From Anthocerotibacter panamensis C109 (lineage in GTDB: Bacteria; Cyanobacteriota; Cyanobacteriia; Gloeobacterales; Anthocerotibacteraceae), in contig NZ_CP062698.1 of NCBI RefSeq assembly GCF_018389385.1, positions 3,227,501 to 3,291,500 of the forward strand: a DNA stretch of 64,000 nt, in the 5' to 3' direction. The translations under genes were made by a program, and so were the position numbers. Position 1 is the first letter of the stretch, and each line of letters starts with the position of its first letter. The notes below the pieces were generated by a model. It was not told the DNA's origin. It worked only from the letters and a program-made list of their open reading frames with translations, and did not search any database. Of this stretch, positions 45,201-56,400 are shown piece by piece.

Positions 45201-48200
45201 TGTTCTAGAAGCAGGACGGCGAGCGGATGAGCGCTGTGTCCTCGGCTCGGTCAAGACGAATATCGGACATCTGGAAGCAGCGGCAGGGATTGCGGGGCTG
45301 ATCAAAACGGTGCTTGCCCTGCGCCACGGGCTGGTTCCGCCCCACCTACACCTCAAGCAGCTCAATCCCCATCTGGAATTGGAGGGGACGCCTTTCAGCG
45401 TCGCCACGTCGGCTTGCTTTTGGCCGCAGGCTAGGCGGCTGGCGGGGGTGAGTTCGTTTGGTTTGGGGGGGACCAATGCCCATGTGGTCCTGGAGGCAGC
45501 CCCGGCGGTAGCCCCGGCGGAGCAGCAGGAGCCTTGCTTGCAGCTACTCACGCTCTCAGCCCGGACTGAGCCCGCTTTGCGGGATTTGGCCCGCCGCTAT
45601 GCCCATTATTTAAGTACCCATCCCGAAACAGTGCTAAGGGATGTTTGCGCCACTGCGAATATAGGGCGGGCGCACTTGCCGGAGCGGTTGGCGGTCCTGA
45701 CGCAATCTACGACCCAACTTCAGGCACAGTTGACCGCTTTTGGGGACCAAGAACAGCGAGCCGGTCTGGTCACCGGGCCAATCCGGGGGCGGCAACGGGT
45801 GGCGTTTTTGTTTACCGGGCAAGGAGCGCAATACGCGGGGATGGGCCGCGAACTCTATGCCCGTCAGCCTGTGTTCCGGGCGAGCCTCGACCGGGCGGCG
45901 CAGATCCTGGAGCCTTGGCTGGAGCAGCCACTCCTTACGGTCCTCTTCGCCCCTGAGCTGATCCATCAGACTGCCTATGCGCAACCGGCCTTGTTTGCCC
46001 TGGAGTATGCTCTGGTGGAGTTGTGGCGCTCCTGGGGGATCGAGCCTGATTTCCTGCTTGGGCATAGCTTCGGGGAGTATGTCGCCGCCTGTGTCGCCGG
46101 GGTCTTCAGCCTGGAAGATGGCCTGAGGCTGGTGGCAGCGCGCGCCCGCTTGATGCAGGCGCTACCGGAGCAGGGGCAGATGGCGGTGGTCTTTGCCGCT
46201 GCGGTCATCGTCCGGGAGGTCCTCCAACCCTTTGGGGGATCGGTCGTCATCGCGGCTTTTAATGCCCCTGAGCATACGGTCATCGCGGGCAAGACGCCGG
46301 AGGTGACTGCGGTACTGGCTGCTTTTGCGCAGCGGGGGATCAAGACGCGCCCCTTAAAAATGGCCCACGCTTGCCATTCTCCCCTGATGGCCCCAATGTT
46401 GCCCGAATTGTATCGCGTGGCGCAGACAGTGACCTACCATCCCCCTCATCCGGGCTGGATCGCGACCTGCTTGGGGGCAGGGCCTAACACAACCCCGGAA
46501 TACTGGTGTGCTCATTTGCTCGAGCCGGTGCAGTTCGCGCGGGGCTTGGAACAGTTGCCGGAGGATGTGGTGCTGCTCGAAGTCGGGCCAAAGCCAACCT
46601 TGCTTGGGCTTGCGGGTCAAAACTTTGGGAAACGCGTGGGTTTAGCCAGCCTACGCCCCGGTCAGCCGGAGGAAGCCGTGCTGCTGGAGAGCCTGAGTGT
46701 GCTCTATACCCAAGGTGCAACTGTGAATTGGGCGGCGATGGCTACCCGGTACCAAAGATTGGCCCTGCCGACCTATCCTTTTCAGCGGGAGCGCTATTGG
46801 CTCAGTCCTGCCCCCAAGCCCAATCCGAGCCATCCGCTACTCGGTCAGCGTCTGGTCTCGCCACTCCCGCAAGTACAGTTTAGCGGGGAGCTTCAGTCGG
46901 ACGCTCCTGCTTTTTTGGGAGATCATCGGGTGTTTCAGACCGTGGTGCTCCCGGCGGCAGCTTTTCTGGAAATGGTGCTAGCGGCGGGGGCTCATGTGCT
47001 CAAGACCGAGTGCCTGACCCTGGAGCAGGTGGTCATTGAACGGGCGCTGGTGCTCACGCAGGAACCCAAGACGGTACAGGTGGTTCTACGGGCGGAGTCG
47101 CAGCGGGGTTATCACGTTCAGGTCCTGAGTCTGGAGGGGGAGACGCAATGGACCTGTCATGCCACGGGCTGGATACTTCCTGGCGCTGAAGCACCGGAGT
47201 CTAGGGATCTGGCAGGGATACAGGAGCGCTGCGCTGAAACGGTGCCGATAGCGCAGTACTACGAGCGCTATCAAGCGCGGGATATCGACTATGGACCGGG
47301 CTTTAGGGTGCTGCGTCACCTCTTGCGGCAGCCGGGGGAGAGTCTGGCATGGGTGGATCTGGCTCAGTCAGATGGGCGCTATCTGCTCCATCCGGCCTTG
47401 TTGGACGGGTGCTTTCAGGGGGTGGCTGCGGCGCTCTCGGGGTGGCCTGCTGGCTGCTGGGTGCCGGTTTCCTGCGCCAAGCTACATCTTTATGGGCGCG
47501 TGGGAAGCGGGCTGTGGAGCCATGCTCGCGTGCAGCAGCACGCTGATTTCCTGCGTGCTGACCTAGGTCTGATGGCCCCTGACGGGCAAATCCTCGCCAC
47601 GGTGGAGGGGCTTCAGGTTCAGCCGGTCCGCCCGGAAGCCTTGCTCGGGACAACGTGGTGCTACGAAGTAGTCTGGCGTGAAATGCCCGCTGTGCTGCCC
47701 ACCCCCGCCGCCCTTGAGGCACAGCTAGATCCGGTCCTCGAACCCGATACCGCCGCCTTAGACCACCTCGAAGCCCTGAGTCTGGAGTATGGCTGGAGGG
47801 CGCTTCAGGATCTCGGAGGGAAGCTCGATCCGGGTCAGCGCTTCACCCTGGAGGAAATAGCCGCAACGGTCGTGAAACCACAGCAGTCCTTGCTCAAGCG
47901 CCTGCTCGCCATGTTCGTAGAAGCGCGGCTGCTTCGGTCTCTCAACACAGGCTGGGAAGTCCTCAAAGCTCCTACCAACACCGCTTTTCAGTCCGGGGCT
48001 TCCGCTGAATGGACCTTGCTGGAGCGCTGTGGGACGCACTTAGCTGCGGTCCTGACGGGGCGTTGTGACCCACTAGAGCTACTCTTCCCGCAGGGGGACC
48101 TGACGACCTTGACGCAGGTCTATCAAGAGTCGCCCACCGCCCGGAGGATGAATACTTGGCTAGGCCAAGTCCTCTGTGCTGTGCTCGAGCAGCGGTGCCG

Positions 48201-50451
48201 TCCCCTGCGGGTGCTCGAAATCGGGGCGGGGACCGGCGCAACGACTGCTTATTTGCTGCCGCATCTACCTCCTGATGCTGAATATGTCTTCACCGACCTC
48301 AGCCCCCTCTTTTTGAAAAAGGGCCGGGACAAGTTCCAAGACTATCCCTATGTCCGCTATAAGACCCTTGACATCGAGCAAGACCCGCTCGCCCAAGGCT
48401 TTTTGGCCCATCACTACGACATCGTGGTGGCCGCGAATGTCCTCCATGCCACCCGCGACCTGCGTCAAACGCTCGCCCATGTGCAGCAGTTGTTGACAGC
48501 GGGCGGTCTGTTGTTGTTGTTGGAGGTGGCGGGTGAGCGCCCGGTGCGCTGGCTGGATCTGACGTTTGGCCTGACGGAGGGTTGGTGGCGCTTCGCGGAC
48601 CACGACCTGCGACCGGACTATCCGTTGCTGCCGGTTCAGCGCTGGTGTACTTTGCTGGAGGCGTGTGGGTTCTCCTCGACGAAGCCGCTGCGGGCTGCTC
48701 ATCAGGCGGTCGTGATCGCTCAGGCTCCGCTCGCTCCCGCTCGCTCAGACCGCAACTGGCTCATTCTGGCGGACCGTCAGGGCGTGGGACAGCAATTGGC
48801 GGACCAATTGGCGCTGCGGGGCGAAGCTGCGACCCTGGTTTTTGCGCAGGACCTGGACCTGACGCTTCCCGAAGACTTCCACCGCCTGATCCAAGACGCG
48901 GCTCGGCCTTGGCAGGGTGTGGTGCATCTGTGGAGTCTGGATGCGGGCACGGAGGATTTGGACCGGGCTTTAGAAAAGAGTTGCGCCAGTACATTACATC
49001 TGGTTCAAGCGCTGCTGCGAGCCCATCTAGCCCCCCGCCTCTGGCTTGTGACGCGCGGGGCTCAGGCGGTAGGAACGGCTGCTCCGACGGGCGTAGCTCA
49101 GGCGACTTTGTGGGGCATGGGCCGGGTCATCGCCCGTGAACACCCGGAACTAGGCGGTGTTCTGATAGACCTCGACCCCGAGTCCTCCGCCCACGAAATC
49201 CAGCATCTGCTCACAGAAATTACCCATACACCCGCCGAAGAGCAGGTGGCCTTCCGGGGAACTACGCGCCTGGGGGCGCGGCTGGTGCGGGCTCCTCTGG
49301 AATCGGGAAATCTTCCTTCCTCTGCTTTAAGTCGTATCCCGCTCACGGGAGGGCTAGAAGGCACCTACTTGATTACGGGAGGCTTGGGGGGGTTGGGGCT
49401 GTTGGTCAGCGACTGGCTGGTAGCTCAAGGGGCACGAAATCTCGTGCTGGTAGGCCGCAGTCATCCTGATAGAGAAGCGCAGGCACGGGTGCGGGCCCTG
49501 GAGCACGCGGGCGCGCGCGTGCTGGTGCTACAGGCGGACATAGCGCAAGCGCAAGAAGTTGTCCGGGTTTTGGCTACTATCGAGCGGACGCTGCCTCCTT
49601 TGCGCGGGGTCATCCACGGGGCCGGAGTCCTGGCGGATGGAGCCCTGAGCAGCCAAAACTGGGAGCGCTTCACGGAGGTCATGGGGGCCAAAGTGCAAGG
49701 AGCCTGGAACCTCCACACGCTGACCCAAGACCATCCGCTGGACTTTTTTGTCCTGTTCTCCTCCGTAGCAGCGCTCCTCGGGAGTCCCGGACAGGCCAAC
49801 CACGCGGCGGCCAATGCTTTTTTGGATACGCTGGCCTGGGAGCGCCGCGCTCAGGGGCTCCCTGCCCTCAGTATCAATTGGGGACCTTGGGCTGAGGTGG
49901 GGAAAGCTGCGCATCTGGAGCGCGACCCGCTGCGGCGCTTGGGGATGATCCCCCCGGAGCAGGGTATACGGCTGTTGGGGGAGTTGCTGGGTCAGGATGC
50001 GACTCAGGTGGGGGTCTTCGTCGCAGATTGGGCGCAGCTTTTGCCTGCTTCTGCTGAGGGGTGGCCTGGTTTTCTTGCAGAACTTGCCTCTGGAGGACAA
50101 GCCGCCTGGGAGCCTTTGCCCACGCACGGGCAGACGAGGGAGGAGCGCCCGCCGGTGCTGGCGGATTATCTGCGTGCGCAGGTCGCCGGGGCTCTGGGGG
50201 CGGAGGAGTTTCATTTAGACCCCGAAGCGCCGCTCTTAAACAGCGGTCTGGATTCCCTAACGGCGCTGGAGTTGCGCAATCGGGTCAACCGTGACCTAGG
50301 TGTGGATGTGCCGGTGGTGAAGTTTCTGGAGGGCCTCAGCCTTGCAGACTTGACGAATTTTATAGCCGTGCACTTAGAGGAATCCCCCGCCGCAGCCACA
50401 CAGCAAGTAAGCGCTGACGCAAACGAAGACTGGGAAGAGGGCGCACTGTGA
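42244..50451 (+). CDS. FAAL-ACP-KS-AT-DH-cMT-KR-ACP hybrid loading/PKS protein
   Basis: A 2,735-residue megasynthase. Residues 10-575 are a fatty acyl-AMP ligase (LQYTSGSTGRPKGVM, SWLPLYHDMGLVG) that would load a free fatty acid on the ACP at Ser622. The KS (675-1090) has Cys834 in DTACSSS plus VETHGTGT and KTNIGH. The AT (1186-1466) has GHSFGEY and HACHS, suggesting malonyl-CoA. The DH (1529-1800) has His1561 and Asp1721. The C-methyltransferase (1840-2160) has VLEIGAGTGATTAYL. The KR (2370-2552) has ITGGLGGLG, but His2520 stands where the catalytic Tyr is expected. The second ACP has Ser2671. ATG 42244 follows GGGGGGAG; an upstream frame start at 42223 is unlikely. The end overlaps the next start (GTGA). 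There is no ER domain, so an alpha-methyl enoyl or beta-keto unit is expected. Confidence 0.93.
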   Translation: MIDISRQEPGNFQHWVELLRYRALEQGEQPAYIFLHNGQEECLTYGALDRQSRAIAARLQQLKAQGKTALLLYPPGLDYIAAFLGCLYAGVIAVPAYPLLKQRGLPRIQNMVADCRPHVALTAAQSLGKMRVLLAEGADLGIPDWVLTDELAVGSEAAWRMPVLDKEALAFLQYTSGSTGRPKGVMVSHRHLLENSALIAANFGHTPEAVGVSWLPLYHDMGLVGATLQVLYVGFPLVLLSPAEFLQRPRVWLEAISRYRGTTSGGPNFAYDLCVTKISPEQRVGLDLSRWEVAFSGAEPVRAATLERFGRAFAPQGFRQEAFHPCYGMAEATLFISGARKGVLPQQTPVQKEALAQGRWVAGGEPAQVLVGCGQPGERVVIVHPETMHRCGPGELGEIWVGGSVAGGYWQNQEETTRTFQAHLATGEGPFLRTGDLGYRDAGELFITGRRKDLIILQGRNLYPQDIEGSVERSHLALKPGCGAAFAVTVADCERLVVVQEVKSARQIDAPAVLGAVRQAVAEEHAVGLYAIVLLRPGSLAKTSSGKIQRFANREHFLAGTLEVVAQWCLEADASQSVSVLASAPSARAIEDWLSERLARHLGIASTAIEVQQSFAYYGLGSTEAVSLIGDLERWLGRTLLPTLAWDYPTIAALAHFLAGSDRASATDKTDLEPSEPIAIVGLGCRFPGAKDPEAFWQLLRTGQGAIGVVPAARWSGARVGPLAQGGFVEGVDRFDAPFFKISPREARAMDPQQRLLLEVAWETLEHGGLAPLAQGRSGVFIGVSSHDYAQLLAGAAEDLDLYTGTGCAHSLAANRLSYYLDWHGPSLAVDTACSSSLVAVHLACQHLRTKECDFALAGGVNVLLTPDLSAIFARAGMLAADGRCKTFDAAADGYVRSEGCGLVALKRLKDAERDGDQIWAVLRGSAVNQDGRSNGLTAPNGAAQQAVIREALAHAGVLPQQIGYVETHGTGTPLGDPIEVQALKAVLEAGRRADERCVLGSVKTNIGHLEAAAGIAGLIKTVLALRHGLVPPHLHLKQLNPHLELEGTPFSVATSACFWPQARRLAGVSSFGLGGTNAHVVLEAAPAVAPAEQQEPCLQLLTLSARTEPALRDLARRYAHYLSTHPETVLRDVCATANIGRAHLPERLAVLTQSTTQLQAQLTAFGDQEQRAGLVTGPIRGRQRVAFLFTGQGAQYAGMGRELYARQPVFRASLDRAAQILEPWLEQPLLTVLFAPELIHQTAYAQPALFALEYALVELWRSWGIEPDFLLGHSFGEYVAACVAGVFSLEDGLRLVAARARLMQALPEQGQMAVVFAAAVIVREVLQPFGGSVVIAAFNAPEHTVIAGKTPEVTAVLAAFAQRGIKTRPLKMAHACHSPLMAPMLPELYRVAQTVTYHPPHPGWIATCLGAGPNTTPEYWCAHLLEPVQFARGLEQLPEDVVLLEVGPKPTLLGLAGQNFGKRVGLASLRPGQPEEAVLLESLSVLYTQGATVNWAAMATRYQRLALPTYPFQRERYWLSPAPKPNPSHPLLGQRLVSPLPQVQFSGELQSDAPAFLGDHRVFQTVVLPAAAFLEMVLAAGAHVLKTECLTLEQVVIERALVLTQEPKTVQVVLRAESQRGYHVQVLSLEGETQWTCHATGWILPGAEAPESRDLAGIQERCAETVPIAQYYERYQARDIDYGPGFRVLRHLLRQPGESLAWVDLAQSDGRYLLHPALLDGCFQGVAAALSGWPAGCWVPVSCAKLHLYGRVGSGLWSHARVQQHADFLRADLGLMAPDGQILATVEGLQVQPVRPEALLGTTWCYEVVWREMPAVLPTPAALEAQLDPVLEPDTAALDHLEALSLEYGWRALQDLGGKLDPGQRFTLEEIAATVVKPQQSLLKRLLAMFVEARLLRSLNTGWEVLKAPTNTAFQSGASAEWTLLERCGTHLAAVLTGRCDPLELLFPQGDLTTLTQVYQESPTARRMNTWLGQVLCAVLEQRCRPLRVLEIGAGTGATTAYLLPHLPPDAEYVFTDLSPLFLKKGRDKFQDYPYVRYKTLDIEQDPLAQGFLAHHYDIVVAANVLHATRDLRQTLAHVQQLLTAGGLLLLLEVAGERPVRWLDLTFGLTEGWWRFADHDLRPDYPLLPVQRWCTLLEACGFSSTKPLRAAHQAVVIAQAPLAPARSDRNWLILADRQGVGQQLADQLALRGEAATLVFAQDLDLTLPEDFHRLIQDAARPWQGVVHLWSLDAGTEDLDRALEKSCASTLHLVQALLRAHLAPRLWLVTRGAQAVGTAAPTGVAQATLWGMGRVIAREHPELGGVLIDLDPESSAHEIQHLLTEITHTPAEEQVAFRGTTRLGARLVRAPLESGNLPSSALSRIPLTGGLEGTYLITGGLGGLGLLVSDWLVAQGARNLVLVGRSHPDREAQARVRALEHAGARVLVLQADIAQAQEVVRVLATIERTLPPLRGVIHGAGVLADGALSSQNWERFTEVMGAKVQGAWNLHTLTQDHPLDFFVLFSSVAALLGSPGQANHAAANAFLDTLAWERRAQGLPALSINWGPWAEVGKAAHLERDPLRRLGMIPPEQGIRLLGELLGQDATQVGVFVADWAQLLPASAEGWPGFLAELASGGQAAWEPLPTHGQTREERPPVLADYLRAQVAGALGAEEFHLDPEAPLLNSGLDSLTALELRNRVNRDLGVDVPVVKFLEGLSLADLTNFIAVHLEESPAAATQQVSADANEDWEEGAL

Positions 50452-53400
50452 ATCTATCGCAACTGTTGAGCACGCTGGCGGCCCTGCGGGTCGAACTGTG
50501 GATGGAGGGCGAGCATCTGCGCTACCGCGCTCCCAAGGCTACCCTCACCCCGGGTCTGCTAGCCGCCCTGCGTCACCACAAAGCCGAGATCTGCGACGTT
50601 CTACAGGCTCCTACGATCCATCCGCTCACCTATGGTCAGCGGGCGCTGTGGTTTTTGCATCAGCTCAATCCCACGAGTGCGTCTTATAACGTCGCCTTGA
50701 GTGTCCGTATCTGCTCTGGGGTAGAGCCTCAGGCCTTGCGTCAGGTATTTCAAGATTTGGTCACCCGCCATGCAGCCCTGCGCACGGTTTTTCCGGTACA
50801 GGACGGGGAGCCGGTGCAGCGGGTGCAGCCGGTGCAGGAACTCTCCTGGCGAACGGTGGACGCCCACCCGACAGCGCTGTACGAGCAGGTGATGGCTGCC
50901 TACAGCCAACCTTTTGACCTAGAGGCGGGGCCTCTGCTGCGGGTGGACCTGTTTACACAGTCACAGGAAGAGCATGTCCTATTGGTGACCCTCCACCATA
51001 TCGTGAGCGATGCTTGGTCGCTGTGGCTGCTCCTGGAGGAGGTGCGCCATTTATATCCCGCCCGCGTATCGGGGCAGGATGTGACGTTGACCCCGCCCGC
51101 TACTCCATACAGCGCTTTTGGGCACTGGCAGACTCAGCTACTCGCAAACCCGGACACAGAGCGGCTCTGGGACTACTGGCGTACACACCTGGCTGGGGAT
51201 CTGCCCCAACTCTGGCCCCCCCGACACGGGGCTGTACCGGAGCTAGGGGGCCAAACCGAGGGCTTCCGGCTGACGGAAGCACTGACCTTACAGCTCAACG
51301 CGTTGGCCCGCAAAGAAGGCGCGACGCTCTATATGACGCTGCTGGCTGCATTTCAGGTCTTACTCGCCCGCTACAGTGGTCAGGAAGATATCCTGGTCGG
51401 TTCTCCGACGACGGGCCGCAATCAAGAAGCCTTCGCTCGGGTCATCGGCTACTTCGTAAATCCGGTGGTCCTCCGGGCACAGGTCCGAGGGGATGAGCCT
51501 TTCACAGCGTTTTTAGGACAGGTCCGCGCCACGGTCTTAGCTGCGCTGGCCCATCAGGACTACCCCTTCGCACTCTTGGTACAACGCCTCCAAAAGGACC
51601 ACGACCGGACCGCGCTCTTCCAGGCTTCTTTTAACCTCCAAAAGCCAATGGGCGAGATGGCGATGCTCTTCTTGCCGGACGGGAATCGTCTGGAATGGGG
51701 GGGACTTGCCCTGGAGCCCTATCCCATTCCCCAACAAGAAGGTCAGTTTGATCTGACCCTGGAAATGGTCGAGGCGCGTGGCACTTTGTATGGCGTCTTC
51801 AAGTACAATGCGGACCTCTTTGACCGCGAGCAGATTATTCAGCTCACCCAACATTTCCAAAATCTGCTCGCGGCCATCGTGCACGCTCCTAACCGCCCCC
51901 TTGCCCATCACGACGTGCTCAGCCCCACCGAGCGCCATCAGCTCCTGGTCTGCTACAACGACACCCACACCCCCTTCCCCGAAACTCTGGGTCTGCATCA
52001 GTTGGTGGAAAGGCAAGTGGCACGCACCCCCGAGCGCATCGCAGTCAGCTTTGAGCAACAAACCCTCACCTACCACCACCTCAACGGCCACGCCAACCAA
52101 CTGGCTCACCACCTGCAAGCCCTGGGGGTCGGACCGGGCACCCGTGTCGGCATCTGTCTGGAGCGCTCCTTGGAATTGGTGATTGCTCTGTTGGGGGTGC
52201 TCAAAGCTGGGGGGGCTTATGTTCCCTTGGACCCGAGCTATCCGACCGAGCGTTTGGCGTTTATGGCTGCCGATAGTCAAATCGCGGTGCTGGTGACTGC
52301 TCCTGGCTCCGTGCCCTGGGTTGCAGACAAGCCCATCCTGACGGTTTCGGTGCAGGGGCTCGAGGGGCCAACGGAGAATCTGACCGGCACGGTCACCCCG
52401 ATGGATTTGGCCTATGTCATGTACACTTCTGGGTCCACCGGCAAGCCCAAGGGGGTGATGACCACCCACCGCGCCCTGGTCAACCGGCTGTGGTGGATGC
52501 AGCAGCAGTATCCGCTCACCGCCGAGGACCGGGTACTCCAGAAGACGCCCTTTAGTTTTGATGTTTCGGTGTGGGAGTTCTTTTGGCCGTTGCTCAGTGG
52601 AGCCAGACTGGTCATGGCGCGTCCTGGAGGGCACAAGGAGCCTGGGTATCTGCGCCATGTGCTTGAGGAGCAGGCGATTAGTGTGGTGCACTTCGTCCCA
52701 TCCCTGTTGCAGGTGTTTTTGGAGCAGACGGGGTTGGAGCGGTGCCATCGGCTCAGGCATGTGTTTTGTAGTGGGGAGGCGCTTACGGTATCGGTGCAGG
52801 AGCGGTTTTTTGAGCGGCTTGCTGCCCAACTCCACAACCTGTATGGTCCGACGGAGGCTGCTATTGATGTCAGTGCCTGGACCTGTGTACCCGGTGCAAG
52901 GGTAGTCATCGGACGCCCAATCGCCAACACAGAGCTCTATATTCTGGATGCGCACCTACAACCTGTACCCATCGGGGTCGCGGGGGAGTTGCACATCGGC
53001 GGCACACCCTTAGCACAGGGGTACTGGAATCAGCCCCAACTCACGGCGCAGAAGTTCATCCCCCATCCCTTTCGCCCCCAAGAACGGCTGTACAAAACCG
53101 GCGACCGGGCGCGGTTTCTCCGAGACGGGACGATTGCGTATTTGGGGCGCATCGACCACCAAGTAAAACTGCGTGGCTTGCGTATTGAGTTGGGCGAAAT
53201 CGAAGCGCTCTTGCGCGAGTATGTGCGCGAAGCGGTAGTGCTCCTGCGCGAAGATGCGCCTGGGGATAAGCGGCTGGTCGCCTATGTCGTCGGAGCCTCG
53301 GACAGCGCCCAACTGCGTGGCTTGCTCCAGCAGAAAGTGCCTGAATACATGGTGCCTGGAGCGTTTGTTTTCCTGGAGGCGATGCCCTTGACCCCCAACG

Positions 53401-56400
53401 GCAAAGTGGACCGCCGTGCGCTACCTGCCCCTGCCTATGCCGGGGACATGGCGGAAGATGGCGCACCCCGGACGCCGGTTGAGGAATTGTTAGTGCGGCT
53501 GTGGGCGCAGGTTTTGGGGCTCCCGCAGGTGGGCATCCACGACAACTTTTTTGCGCTGGGTGGACACTCGCTCCTGGCGACTCAAGTCATCGCTCGGGTG
53601 CGGGAGACCTTTGGGGTCGAGGTGCCCTTGCGCGGGTTGTTTGAGGCTCCGACGATTGCTGCGTTTGCTGCCTATCTGCCCGCAGGCGCGGGGGTTGCCT
53701 GCTTGCCCCTCGATCCGATTGCTCGGGAGGGCGCTTTGCCGCTGTCTTTTGCCCAACAGCGTCTGTGGTTTTTGGAGCAGCTCGAGGGACCGAGCAGTAC
53801 CTATAACATCCCGGCTATGGTGCGCCTCAGCGGTTCTCTGGACCGGGGTGCCCTCCACAAGAGCCTCCAGGAAGTGGTACAGCGCCATGAGGTGCTGCGG
53901 ACCACATTTGCTCAAGGAGCAGAGGCTCCGGTGCAGGTCATCGCCCCCGCCCTAAAGCTGGATCTCCCCGAAGTAGAAGCTATAGAGCAGACTGTCGAGC
54001 AGCTAGCCACCGCAGAAGCCCAACGCCCCTTTGATCTCGAGCAAGGCCCTTTGCTGCGCTGCACTTTACTCAAGTTGGGCGCGACTGAACACGTTTTGCT
54101 CCTGACCGTCCACCACATTGCCGCCGATGGCTGGTCTTTGGGTGTCCTCATCCGCGAGCTTGCCTGCCTCTACCCCGCCTTCTTGCAGGACAGACCCCAT
54201 TCCCTTCAGCCCTTACCGATTCAGTACGCCGACTTCGCCCACTGGCAGCGCCACTATCTCACGGGCGAACGGCTGGAGCGGCACCTGACCTATTGGCAGG
54301 AACATCTGACCGGCGCTCCTCCCCTATTGGCGCTCCCCACCGACCATCCGCGCCCCACCCGCCCCACCTTTCGGGGTAGTACCGTCCCCATGACGCTTTC
54401 CCGTGAAGAGACAGAGCAGCTCAAGCACTTGAGCCAAGAACACGGGGTGACGCTGTTCATGACGCTACTTGCAGCTTATGCAATACTGCTGGCGCGCTAT
54501 AGCGCTCAAGACGACCTCGTAGTGGGCTGCCCAATCGCCAACCGCACGCGGGGCGAGACCGAAGGGCTGCTGGGATTTTTTGTGAATACGCTGCCCTTAC
54601 GTATTAATTTGGCGGGGGAACCTAGCTTTGAGCAGGCCCTAGCGCGGGTCCGGGAAGTGACGTTGGGAGGATATGCCCATCAAGATTTACCGTTGGAACA
54701 TTTGGTCGAGGTGCTACAGCCGGAGCGCAATCTTAACTACAACCCGCTTTTTCAGGTGGCGCTGGTGCTCAATCCCCCGCTTCCCGCGCTAGAACTGCCG
54801 GGGCTCCATCTGACTACGCTTGCAGTACCGTCCACCACAGCCAAATTTGACCTCACGCTAGCGCTAGAGGAGACCGCCCAAGGCTTGACAGGAGTCTGGG
54901 AATATAACCGGGACCTGTTCGAGGCTGAGACCATAATTCAGCTCACCCAACATTTCCAAAATCTGCTCGCGGCCATTGTGCACGCTCCTAACCGCCCCCT
55001 TGCCCATCACGACGTGCTCAGCCCCACCGAGCGCCATCAGCTCCTGGTCTGCTACAACGACACCCACACCCCCTTCCCCGAAACTCTGGGTCTGCATCAG
55101 TTGGTGGAAAGGCAAGTGGCACGCACCCCCGAGCGCATCGCAGTCAGCTTTGAGCAACAAACCCTCACCTACCACCACCTCAACGGCCACGCCAACCGAC
55201 TGGCTCACCACCTGCAAGCCCTGGGGGTCGGACCGGGCACCCGTGTCGGCATCTGTCTGGAGCGCTCCTTGGAATTGGTGATTGCTCTGTTGGGGGTGCT
55301 CAAAGCTGGGGGGGCTTATGTTCCCTTGGACCCGAGCTATCCGACCGAGCGTTTGGCGTTTATGGCTGCCGATAGTCAAATCGCGGTGCTGGTGACTGCT
55401 CCTGGCTCCGTGCCCTGGGTTGCAGACAAGCCCATCCTGACGGTTTCGGTGCAGGGGCTCGAGGGGCCAACGGAGAATCTGACCGGCACGGTCACCCCGA
55501 TGGATTTGGCCTATGTCATGTACACTTCTGGGTCCACCGGCAAGCCCAAGGGGGTGATGACCACCCACCGCGCCCTGGTCAACCGGCTGTGGTGGATGCA
55601 GCAGCAGTATCCGCTCACCGCCGAGGACCGGGTACTCCAGAAGACGCCCTTTAGTTTTGATGTTTCGGTGTGGGAGTTCTTTTGGCCGTTGCTCAGTGGA
55701 GCCAGACTGGTCATGGCGCGTCCTGGAGGGCACAAGGAGCCTGGGTATCTGCGCCATGTGCTTGAGGAGCAGGCGATTAGTGTGGTGCACTTCGTCCCAT
55801 CCTTGTTGCAGGTGTTTTTGGAGCAGACGGGGTTGGAGCGGTGCCATCGGCTCAGGCATGTGTTTTGTAGTGGGGAGGCGCTTACGGTATCGGTGCAGGA
55901 GCGGTTTTTTGAGCGGCTTGCTGCCCAACTCCACAACCTGTATGGTCCGACGGAGGCTGCTATTGAGGTGAGTGCCTGGACCTGTGTACCGGGATCGAAC
56001 GTAATCCCCATCGGACGCCCAATCGCCAACACAGAGCTCTATATTCTGGATGCGCACCTACAACCTGTACCCATCGGGGTCGCGGGGGAGTTGCACATCG
56101 GCGGCACACCCTTAGCACAGGGGTACTGGAATCAGCCCCAACTCACGGCGCAGAAGTTCATCCCCCATCCCTTTCGCCCCCAAGAACGGCTGTACAAAAC
56201 CGGCGACCGGGCGCGGTTTCTCCGAGACGGGACGATTGCGTATTTGGGGCGCATCGACCACCAAGTAAAACTGCGTGGCTTGCGTATTGAGTTGGGCGAA
56301 ATCGAAGCGCTCTTGCGCGAGTATGTGCGCGAAGCGGTAGTGCTCCTGCGCGAAGATGCGCCTGGGGATAAGCGGCTGGTCGCCTATGTCGTCGGAGCCT

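Noticed and set aside
51537-52955. A 472-codon open frame antisense to the first NRPS A domain, with a matching one at 54864-56057
   Set aside because: It mirrors the GC-rich A-domain code and is duplicated only because the A module is duplicated. It has no ribosome binding site or family features.
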